NCBI GenBank assembly: GCA_023136305.1
Contig: JAGLSF010000042.1
Location: forward strand, 1 to 11,167
Direction: 5' to 3'
Length of the DNA stretch: 11,167 nt
Source: Spirochaetota bacterium
GTDB taxonomy: Bacteria > Spirochaetota > B62-G9 > DRHN01
Below are positions 1 to 6,131 of the stretch, in pieces; positions within the stretch are counted from its first letter, which is position 1; each line of letters begins with the position of its first letter. A model generated the notes under the pieces. That model was given only the letters and a program-made list of their open reading frames with translations, made no database searches and had not been told where the DNA came from. Both the position numbers and the translations under genes were made by a program.

Positions 1-173
1 TCCTGCTCCTGCTCCATCCAGTCCATGGTTGCCTGACCGTCATCCACCTCGCCTATTTTGTGGGAAAGGCCACTGTAGTAGAGTATCCTCTCGGTTGTGG
101 TGGTCTTGCCGGCGTCGATATGTGCGATGATGCCGATATTCCGCAGGTGTTGGGTGGACTGTTTTTCAGGCAT
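1..173 (-). CDS. fusA: Elongation factor G, N-terminal part (runs off the left edge)
   Basis: EF-G is the cytosolic GTPase that drives ribosomal translocation. Only the first 57 residues are present. They open MPEKQSTQHLRNIGII and continue into the G1/P-loop AHIDAGKTTTTE at about residues 17-28, followed by HKIGEVDDGQATMDWMEQEQ, the conserved stretch leading to switch I. The ATG at 173 is preceded only by a modest GGAAA ribosome binding site. The gene begins 14 bases after the stop of the radical SAM gene on the same strand, so the two are probably co-transcribed. The VDDG...MDWMEQEQ variant, rather than the commoner VHDG, hints at one of the EF-G paralogue subfamilies (spdEFG or EF-G2), but the visible piece is too short to decide. 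Family assignment is secure, subtype is not. Confidence 0.95.
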   Translation of the reverse strand, partial: MPEKQSTQHLRNIGIIAHIDAGKTTTTERILYYSGLSHKIGEVDDGQATMDWMEQEQ

Positions 174-187
174 GATGTTTCCAGGGG

Positions 188-1231
188 TTACAATTTTATC
201 TTCAAATTCTCGCAGAGGGTGCAGCTGCCGTTCATGACGATGTCTTCGATGACCTTCTCGATTTCCGGATTAATCCCCTTAATATAACCGAGTTTTTTTC
301 TGAATACAATTGATTTGATTGAAGAATCCAAATCATTGATCTGATGGGCCGCCCGTCGAAAGCGTGCAGATTCAATGGGGCTTTCAAGAAGCTCATGGTA
401 GTATGCAATGTTGAAAAGCTGCTCACTGACGATGCGTGCATGGTAGCGCTGGTCGGGAGGCCCAGGATTTGGCCGGGGTATGCGGAGGGGAATCTCCTCT
501 TCGCGGAGGAGGTCGATCATGAAGCGTTTTATCTCCCTGTATCGGTTATCCAGCCGTTTCTGGTTATCGTAAAGGGCCCTGACCCTGTGCATGGGGGGTT
601 CTTGCAGGAATGATGATACCGGTGTATACCCGGAGAACAGAACCCACCTGGCCCCCCTTCGTTTCGCCTCTCGTACGAGCCTGGCAAGCTCCTGGCGGTT
701 ATCGGTGAGCGAGGGGACGATGGGTGTGATGGCTATTCCGGCTGGTATTCCCGCTTCCGAGAGTATGCTGAGTGTATTGAGCCGTTGTTCCGGTGCAGGC
801 GCCTGCCCCTCAATGTTCGCCGCAATGCGCGGGTCGAGGGTTAAAACACTGAATGTGACTCGCAAAGACCCTGTGGCCGCAAACTGCCTCAAGAGGTCCA
901 GGTCTCTTTCAATGGTCGTGGATTTTGTCTGTATGGAAACCTGATGATTTCTGCCAAGCAGGATCTCCAGGACACTCCTTGCAGCTCTGTTATGTTTGGG
1001 TTCGGGATGATAGAGGTCACTCACCAGACCGAGGCCGATTGTGCTTCCCCCTTTGGGGAGGCCGCGGATGTAGTTGAGCCCCCGAACACTTCCCATGCGT
1101 ATCGTGTTGCAGTAACTGCAGCGGTACGGGCATTCAGGATAGACATCGATGAAATACCGGCACCAGTACCAGTGGTCGATACGATTAAGGCTCATCACGA
1201 ATGGGGAGACTATCTGCATCCTATTCTGCAC
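188..1231 (-). CDS. Radical SAM protein, SplB/COG1533-like
   Basis: A 347-residue radical SAM enzyme. The cluster motif is CPYRCSYC, with Cys34, Cys38 and Cys41 (CX3CX2C) expected to bind the 4Fe-4S cluster that cleaves S-adenosylmethionine. GLGLVSDLYHPEPKHNRAAR at about residues 67-86 matches the GTSTDPYQPxE region of the spore-photolyase-like COG1533 family, and the later barrel strands (TFSVLTLDP, AGIAITPIVPSLTDN) fit that family too. A CTLC pair (Cys337, Cys340) lies near the C-terminus. The substrate is unknown; most COG1533 members are uncharacterised and are not true photoproduct lyases. The start is the GTG at 1231, which has GGAGG seven bases upstream; an in-frame ATG at 1219 is the alternative but is too far from that site. 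The gene is followed 14 bases later by fusA and is probably in an operon with it. Confidence 0.88.
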   Translation of the reverse strand: MQNRMQIVSPFVMSLNRIDHWYWCRYFIDVYPECPYRCSYCNTIRMGSVRGLNYIRGLPKGGSTIGLGLVSDLYHPEPKHNRAARSVLEILLGRNHQVSIQTKSTTIERDLDLLRQFAATGSLRVTFSVLTLDPRIAANIEGQAPAPEQRLNTLSILSEAGIPAGIAITPIVPSLTDNRQELARLVREAKRRGARWVLFSGYTPVSSFLQEPPMHRVRALYDNQKRLDNRYREIKRFMIDLLREEEIPLRIPRPNPGPPDQRYHARIVSEQLFNIAYYHELLESPIESARFRRAAHQINDLDSSIKSIVFRKKLGYIKGINPEIEKVIEDIVMNGSCTLCENLKIKL

Positions 1232-1339
1232 AATTTTTCCTCCACAATTCTGTCTTTATCCCGTATAATTCGCGTATTGCACTGCAATTGTTGCATAACA
1301 TCAGTGTTGATATGGATATGCCATGAGGGTGAAGAAATC

Positions 1340-1430
1340 CTCACTCTTAGGGCGAACTTCGTTCGCCAGCACAATGCTCATTTGAACAAAATTTATTATT
1401 CTTTTTGTTGACGGGTAGGAAACACGACCT
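1340..1430 (+). repeat. 91-base two-hairpin dispersed repeat, copy 1
   Basis: This stretch aligns to the reverse complement of 9053-9143 at roughly 80% identity by hand count, with only two one-base indels. Its left half holds a perfect 7-bp stem, GGCGAAC/GTTCGCC with loop TTC (1351-1367), then a short stem AGCA/TGCT with loop CAA. Its right half holds the conserved string ttttgttga-c-ggg and ggaaac-a-cgacct. Differences between copies fall mostly in the loops, the left edge and an AT-rich linker, while both stems are unchanged. It lies in the gap between the divergent radical SAM and amidohydrolase genes and ends 93 bases before the amidohydrolase ATG. It could be a small mobile (MITE/REP-like) element or a shared RNA or DNA regulatory element. 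Confidence 0.8.
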
Positions 1431-1523
1431 AGCGTAGCGCTAGCGCAGTGATATCTTTTATTTACCCTCTTAATTAATTTTCGAAGCAAACATGGGTAAC
1501 TTAAGGGAAATGAGGAAAGATCC

Positions 1524-3110
1524 ATGGCAGTGAAAGTCTTTCTTGGGGTGCCTGTATACACCATGGATACGCAGTTCAGCGTACAGGAGGCTCTTGTCGT
1601 CGAGGGCGATCGTGTGCGCTTCCTCGGCAGCACAAATGAAGCACTTAAGGTTTTTCCGGGAGCTGAAAAGATAGAATTGGAGGAAGGGTGCATACTTCCA
1701 GGTTTTATAGACGCCCATCTCCATCTGCGAGATTTTGCTCTCCTGGTCGCTGACCTTGATCTATACTCTGAGAATCTGCGGGAGGGGCTACTCGAACAGG
1801 TCCGGGGGGTGGCCGCGGGGAAGAGCAAGGATGAGTGGATAACCGGCGGAGGTGCAGGGCTCTCCATACTAAATGATTTGAACAGAGATGATCTTGACGC
1901 GGTCTGTCCGGACAATCCTCTCGTCATCTACAGCAGAGGCATGCATTCCATGCTGGTGAACTCGGCCTCTCTGTCCGCGTGCCACATCGACTCCTCCCGG
2001 CAGGACCCGCTCGGGGGTACTATTGAGCGCGATTCCTCAGGGAGGCCCAACGGTATGCTGAGAGGAAGGGCTGTTGAGCTCGTGAAACGGCATATTCCCG
2101 AGCAGAAGACAAAGAGCGTACAGGCTGCTATAGAGAGGGGAATCGAGAAACTTGTTGCAAAGGGTGTGACCACCTTCTGTGACTGTTCTCTGCACAACGC
2201 CGATCTGCTCATGCGTGCACTGATGAGGCTCCACTACCAGCAAAGACTCAAGGCCCGGGGTGTGCTCATGTTCAGTGATCGGGCTGCAGCTCGCCTCGGT
2301 TCAATGGGAATACAGTCGCTCTTTGGCAATGAAAAGGTGAAAATTGGGGGCTGCAAGGTCATACTCGACGGGTCCCTCTCATCCATGACTGCGTATATGA
2401 GCAGGCCATATGTCGGAGTGGCAAGCACCGGCATGCTGCTCATGGAAGAACAGGAACTCCATCAGATCCTGAAGCGGTCCTATGCCGATTACATCTGGGC
2501 AGGGGTTCACGCGATCGGTGATCGTGCTGTTGAGATTGCCCTGCGGGTCTATGGAAAGCTGGGAAAAGAGGTCGGGATTCCGAAACTGCTGAAGCGGATC
2601 GAACACGCCCAATCGCTAAAGGATGAGGATGTCGAGAAGTTTCCCGAGACCGGAGTCATTCCGGTTGTAAATCCTGTGCACATACCCATTGACCGCGGCA
2701 ACGCGCTCTCCTGTCTCGGGCCGGACGCCCGGTTGCAGCACAGACTCGGCAGTCTCACTGCTGCCGGTGCGACACTCGCTATTGGATCAGATGCACCCGT
2801 GGGTTCGATCAGCCCCTTTCACGGAATCTATGCAGCAGTGGAACGTAAGGATTTCAGTGAAGGGCCTGAGCTTCGCTTCTTTCCCAAGGAACGTATTCAG
2901 CTTCGGGACGCCTTGTTGGCATACACCAGAGGAAGCGCGGCAGCTCTGGGATTGGAGAAGGAACTTGGCAGCCTGGAGCCGGGTAAGTACGCTGACCTCG
3001 TCGTTCTGTCAAAGGATGTCTTAAGCCAAGATGCTGAAGCGCTGGCCAATATTGAGGTCAAACTGACTCTGGTGGGCGGTGACACCGTATATGAGGGTGA
3101 AAATGATTGA
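1524..3110 (+). CDS. Amidohydrolase of the YtcJ-like (Amidohydro_3) family
   Basis: A 528-residue metal-dependent hydrolase, the usual length for YtcJ-like proteins. It shows the family landmarks in order: the N-terminal beta-sandwich leading into LPGFIDAHLHL with the metal ligands His65 and His67; WITGGGAG at about 105-112; CKVILDGS with the bridging-lysine candidate Lys278; GVHAIGDRAV with His329; RIEHAQ with His361; and IGSDAPVG with the catalytic Asp423. The C-terminus ends LEPGKYADLVVLSKD, the returning sandwich strand typical of the superfamily. No signal peptide is visible, so it should be cytosolic. The substrate cannot be read from sequence; relatives hydrolyse amide or amidine-type bonds or are uncharacterised. 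The ATG at 1524 has GAGG eight bases upstream. The gene stands alone behind the 91-base repeat, and its stop overlaps a TTGACA that may belong to the next promoter. Confidence 0.92.
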   Translation: MAVKVFLGVPVYTMDTQFSVQEALVVEGDRVRFLGSTNEALKVFPGAEKIELEEGCILPGFIDAHLHLRDFALLVADLDLYSENLREGLLEQVRGVAAGKSKDEWITGGGAGLSILNDLNRDDLDAVCPDNPLVIYSRGMHSMLVNSASLSACHIDSSRQDPLGGTIERDSSGRPNGMLRGRAVELVKRHIPEQKTKSVQAAIERGIEKLVAKGVTTFCDCSLHNADLLMRALMRLHYQQRLKARGVLMFSDRAAARLGSMGIQSLFGNEKVKIGGCKVILDGSLSSMTAYMSRPYVGVASTGMLLMEEQELHQILKRSYADYIWAGVHAIGDRAVEIALRVYGKLGKEVGIPKLLKRIEHAQSLKDEDVEKFPETGVIPVVNPVHIPIDRGNALSCLGPDARLQHRLGSLTAAGATLAIGSDAPVGSISPFHGIYAAVERKDFSEGPELRFFPKERIQLRDALLAYTRGSAAALGLEKELGSLEPGKYADLVVLSKDVLSQDAEALANIEVKLTLVGGDTVYEGEND

Positions 3111-3135
3111 CAAGCAGGTGTGCCGCGGTTAGTTT
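3107..3135 (+). promoter_or_regulatory. Candidate sigma70-type promoter upstream of trpS
   Basis: A perfect TTGACA (3107-3112) overlaps the amidohydrolase stop codon and is followed after 17 bases by TAGTTT (3130-3135), a weak -10. A second possible -10, TATAAT at 3192-3197, lies closer to trpS but has no recognisable -35 at the right distance. One or both could drive trpS. The -35 match is strong, the -10 is poor. Confidence 0.35.
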
Positions 3136-3217
3136 ATGTCCGGATTCTCCCTCCGGCATGACGGTACAAGATCCATAAAAGGAAGAGTTTATATAATCTA
3201 TCACGGGAAGATACAGG

Positions 3218-4270
3218 GTGAAAAAGAGAATACTGACCGGGGACAGACCGACTGGCAAGATGCATCTGGGGCATTATGTTGGGACCCTGGTGAACAGGGT
3301 GCGGCTTCAGGATGAGTACGAGTGTTTTTTCATCATCGCAGACCTCCATACTCTGACCACGAGGCCGCAGAAGGAGTACGTTGAAATAATCGCAAACAGC
3401 ACCCGTGAGATGGTGCTCGACTATCTCGCTGTTGGTATAGACCCCTCAAAGTCTGTTGTATACCTTCAGTCAGCCGTGCATGAAGTGTACGAGCTGAACC
3501 TCTTCCTGGAGATGCTCGTCAATGTACCCAGGCTGCAGAGAATGCCGAGCCTGAAGGATATGGCAAAGACAGCTCATTTGAATGAGATGCCCTTCGGTCT
3601 GCTTGGATACCCGGTACTGCAGGCGGCGGACATTCTGCTCCCCAGGTCGCACCTCGTGCCTGTGGGAAAGGACAATGAGGCGCATGTTGAGATTACGAGG
3701 GAGATAGCCCGACGATTCAATACCTATTATGGAGAGGTGTTTCCCATCCCCGATGTGATGATTGGCGATGTGCCGATGCTGGTGGGCACGGACGGCGCCG
3801 CAAAGATGTCGAAATCGGCGGGCAACACGATCTTTCTGTCAGATGATCGAAAAACCGTGGAAAAGAAGGTGCACGGTATGTACACCGATCCCAACCGTGT
3901 ATCTGCAGATGTTCCCGGAAAGGTTGAGGGCAACCCCGTTTTCATATATCACGGTGCATTCAACGACAATAGGGAAGAGGTAAAGGATCTCACCCAACGG
4001 TACAGAGCGGGTAAGGTGGGAGACGTGGAGGTGAAGCAGAAGCTTGCTGCCGCACTCAACAGAGTACTCGACCCGATCAGGGACCGTCGCCAGAGCTATG
4101 AGGAGCGGAAAGGGTTTGTGGACGAGTTTATCTACGATGGCACCATGCGGATGCGGGAGGAGGCGCGGGAAACACTCACCCTTGTCAAAAAGGCGATGGG
4201 CATAACGGGAACCTGGAACAGAATAAAGCGTAAGGCAGAGGATTACCGGAAGCGGTTAGGAAGGGGTTGA
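3218..4270 (+). CDS. trpS: Tryptophan--tRNA ligase
   Basis: This class I aminoacyl-tRNA synthetase charges tRNA-Trp with tryptophan in the cytosol. The 350-residue product carries the HIGH-type signature PTGKMHLGHYVG (residues 11-22) and the KMSKS loop, here DGAAKMSKSAGNT with KMSKS at 196-200. The Rossmann core between them (FFIIADLHTLTT, LGYPVLQAADILLPRSHLVPVGKDNEAHVEITREIARR) is typical of bacterial TrpRS. Length is normal, slightly on the long side. The start is the GTG at 3218; the ribosome binding site is weak (GGGAAG about six bases upstream), and no ATG offers a complete N-terminus. A 107-base gap separates it from the amidohydrolase, and that gap contains promoter-like hexamers but no T-box-like leader that I can recognise. 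rpsU follows after 76 bases. Confidence 0.96.
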   Translation: MKKRILTGDRPTGKMHLGHYVGTLVNRVRLQDEYECFFIIADLHTLTTRPQKEYVEIIANSTREMVLDYLAVGIDPSKSVVYLQSAVHEVYELNLFLEMLVNVPRLQRMPSLKDMAKTAHLNEMPFGLLGYPVLQAADILLPRSHLVPVGKDNEAHVEITREIARRFNTYYGEVFPIPDVMIGDVPMLVGTDGAAKMSKSAGNTIFLSDDRKTVEKKVHGMYTDPNRVSADVPGKVEGNPVFIYHGAFNDNREEVKDLTQRYRAGKVGDVEVKQKLAAALNRVLDPIRDRRQSYEERKGFVDEFIYDGTMRMREEARETLTLVKKAMGITGTWNRIKRKAEDYRKRLGRG

Positions 4271-4280
4271 ATATTTTTAC

Positions 4281-4309
4281 TTTTTCTTTCCAGCGTATGA
4301 TAGTATACT
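4281..4309 (+). promoter_or_regulatory. Weak candidate promoter for rpsU
   Basis: The AT-rich gap after trpS contains TATACT (4304-4309), a good -10 candidate that is the core of the palindrome AGTATACT. Seventeen bases upstream is TTTTTC (4281-4286), a poor -35. A neighbouring TATGAT (4296-4301) could serve instead. The position, about 38 bases before the rpsU start, is suitable. Confidence 0.3.
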
Positions 4310-4346
4310 GTGTGCTATAGTGAAGGACGAGAGGGGGTGAAAGAGG

Positions 4347-4562
4347 GTGGCCGTAGTGAAGGTTGAAGAGGGTGAAAGCATCGATCGGGCGCTCAAACGG
4401 TTCAAAAGGGAATGTGAGCGTGAAGGCATTCTCCGGGAGTGGAAACGCCGGGCTTACTATGAAAAACCGACTGAACAGCGGAAAAACAAGAAGAAGGCCG
4501 CGGAACGCAAACGGCTGAAGAAGCTCAGAAAAATGCAGTCACGGTCATACGGGCGATACTGA
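4347..4562 (+). CDS. rpsU: 30S ribosomal protein S21
   Basis: A 71-residue basic protein with the S21 pattern: VKVEEGESIDRALKRFKREC at the N-terminus, GILREWKRRAYYEKP in the middle, and a lysine/arginine-rich tail ending MQSRSYGRY. S21 binds the small subunit near the 3' end of 16S rRNA and takes part in initiation. The start is the GTG at 4347, with a very strong ribosome binding site GAGGGGGTGA (4331-4340) six bases upstream. A similar GAGGGTGAAAG string recurs just inside the gene. An intrinsic terminator follows 23 bases after the stop, so transcription ends here and the murD group needs its own promoter. It is not next to dnaG or rpoD in this window. Confidence 0.96.
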   Translation: MAVVKVEEGESIDRALKRFKRECEREGILREWKRRAYYEKPTEQRKNKKKAAERKRLKKLRKMQSRSYGRY

Positions 4563-4585
4563 TATACCTGAACTTTGTTTCATCC

Positions 4586-4614
4586 CCCTTATTTGTATGA
4601 ATAAGGGTTTTTTT
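4586..4614 (+). terminator. Intrinsic terminator after rpsU
   Basis: A perfect 8-bp stem CCCTTATT/AATAAGGG (4586-4593 and 4600-4607) encloses a six-base loop and is followed directly by seven T residues (4608-4614). It sits 23 bases past the rpsU stop and ends that transcription unit before murD. Confidence 0.92.
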
Positions 4615-4688
4615 ATACCCCCTCTTCACACTGCCATTCACGAGCCCCTCAGGGTGCCCGGGGGTTGCAGAGTGTATATATCCGTGCC

Positions 4689-6131
4689 ATGATAAAGAAA
4701 AGAACGGTACTCATCATGGGACTCGGCCTCCACGGCGGCGGTGCAGGAGCGGCTAACTATTTCTCTGCCCGCGGCGACGAGGTCAGTGTCACCGACCTGA
4801 AGACTGAGGCTGAACTGGAGCAGGGTATCCAACTCGTGAAAGACAGGGACCGTATACGGTTCGTCCTGGGGCGCCACGAGTACCGGGATTTCGAAACAGC
4901 TGACCTGATCATACAAAATCCCGGTGTTCCCCCCGATTCCCCCTACGTTGCTCATGCGCGTGCAAAAGGCGTACAGGTAGAGACCGATATCTCCATATTT
5001 CTCGACCTCGTGAGCGGTAAAACAGACGCCATCGTTGGAGTGACGGGAACCAAGGGGAAATCCACCACCGCATCACTTCTCCACGCTATTCTCAACCTGC
5101 AGGGACATGCGCTTCTGGCGGGAAACATAACCGTTTCTGTATTTGATATTCTTGGCGAGGTACGGGAAGATACACGTATCGTACTTGAACTGTCGAGCTT
5201 TCAGCTCGGGGGTTTGAGGCACAGGAAATACAGTCCGCCCGTGGCGGTTATGACCAACTTGCTCGATGATCATTTAAACTACTACCACAGCAGGGAAGAG
5301 TATTTCGAAGACAAGTCTGTTATTCACAGGTTCCAGCAACCCGGGGAGTTGCTTGTCCTGAACCGTGACAATCAGGTGTACTCTATGACAGAGGGGAACA
5401 GGGGCGTGAACCGCGTGAGCTTCGGACTGGATTGTGATTTTACAGGTGACGGGAGCTATCTGGACCGGGGAATGATCTATTACCGGAAGGGTGATCAGTA
5501 CATAGAGGTGATGGATTCAGAACGCATACGCATTCCCGGCAGGCACAATCTCTACAACACACTTGCTGCGGTCGCTGCTGCTGAAGCAATGGGCGTGGAG
5601 TCGAAACGCATCGAGGAGGGAATACGCAGGTTCCCTGGTCTGCCGCATCGTCTCGAAATTGTGCCGACTGGTGGCAGCCTCCGATTCATCAATGATTCAG
5701 CGGCCACCACACCCGATGCGGCGGTACAGGCGATTTTGAGCATTGATGGTCCGCTTACCTTGATAGCGGGGGGTGCTGATAAGGGGCTTGAGCTGCAGGG
5801 CCTGGCAGATACCATAAACAGGAGGGTGGGGCAGCTGGTCCTTCTCGAGGGAACCGGAACTGAACGGCTTCTGGCTGTGGGCCTCAACATTCCCCATCGG
5901 CTCTTCGGTACATTGGCAGACGCACTGGCATATGCCCGGAAAAGCACCACACCGCCAGCAACCATACTCCTGTCCCCCGGATTTGCCAGTTTCGGCATGT
6001 TCAGGAATGAGTTCGATAGGGGTGATCAATTCAGGGGGCTCGTGCTCCGCGAGTCGGGAGATGAATCCATGGAGCATCCTGCTGCAGACCATTCGGAGGG
6101 AGGCCATGATCAGGGCAAGAAACGGGAATGA
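4689..6131 (+). CDS. murD: UDP-N-acetylmuramoylalanine--D-glutamate ligase (divergent MurD)
   Basis: MurD adds D-glutamate to UDP-MurNAc-L-Ala with ATP in the cytosolic stage of peptidoglycan synthesis. The 480-residue product has the three Mur ligase parts: an N-terminal Rossmann domain opening VLIMGLGLHGGGAGAA; a central ATPase domain with P-loop GVTGTKGKST (117-126), LELSSFQLGGL (166-176), DDHLNYYHS (193-201) and Lys209 at the place of the carbamylated lysine; and a C-terminal domain with GRHNLYN, FINDSAATTPDAA, GGADKG and LSPGFASFGMFRNEFDRGDQF. The last motif matches MurD rather than MurC, E or F. GTKGKST and GLGLHGGG differ from classical MurD and suggest a divergent subgroup. The ATG at 4689 places MGLG at the normal distance; a TTG at 4665 is possible but adds unusual residues. 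The ribosome binding site is poor. The gene overlaps the next by 26 bases and is not in a dcw cluster. Confidence 0.88.
   Translation: MIKKRTVLIMGLGLHGGGAGAANYFSARGDEVSVTDLKTEAELEQGIQLVKDRDRIRFVLGRHEYRDFETADLIIQNPGVPPDSPYVAHARAKGVQVETDISIFLDLVSGKTDAIVGVTGTKGKSTTASLLHAILNLQGHALLAGNITVSVFDILGEVREDTRIVLELSSFQLGGLRHRKYSPPVAVMTNLLDDHLNYYHSREEYFEDKSVIHRFQQPGELLVLNRDNQVYSMTEGNRGVNRVSFGLDCDFTGDGSYLDRGMIYYRKGDQYIEVMDSERIRIPGRHNLYNTLAAVAAAEAMGVESKRIEEGIRRFPGLPHRLEIVPTGGSLRFINDSAATTPDAAVQAILSIDGPLTLIAGGADKGLELQGLADTINRRVGQLVLLEGTGTERLLAVGLNIPHRLFGTLADALAYARKSTTPPATILLSPGFASFGMFRNEFDRGDQFRGLVLRESGDESMEHPAADHSEGGHDQGKKRE

Noticed and set aside
944..1411. Plus-strand open frame of 155 codons opposite the radical SAM gene and running into the repeat
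   Set aside because: It is antisense to a clearly recognisable enzyme, has no family motif and no ribosome binding site, and its tail is the noncoding repeat.
1340..1430. Integron attC site as the explanation of the repeat
   Set aside because: The inverted boxes GGCGAAC/GTTCGCC do not fit the RYYYAAC/GTTRRRY core rule, and there are no cassettes or integrase in the window.
1301..1927. Minus-strand open frame of 208 codons opposite the amidohydrolase start
   Set aside because: Ser/Arg-rich low-complexity translation, no motif, antisense to a conserved gene.
3140..3156. Hairpin CCGGA/TCCGG between the amidohydrolase and trpS as a terminator
   Set aside because: Only a 5-bp stem and no T-run follows it.
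4665..4688. TTG start for murD at 4665
   Set aside because: It adds eight residues (LQSVYIRA) before the normal MurD beginning, with no better ribosome binding site than the ATG at 4689.
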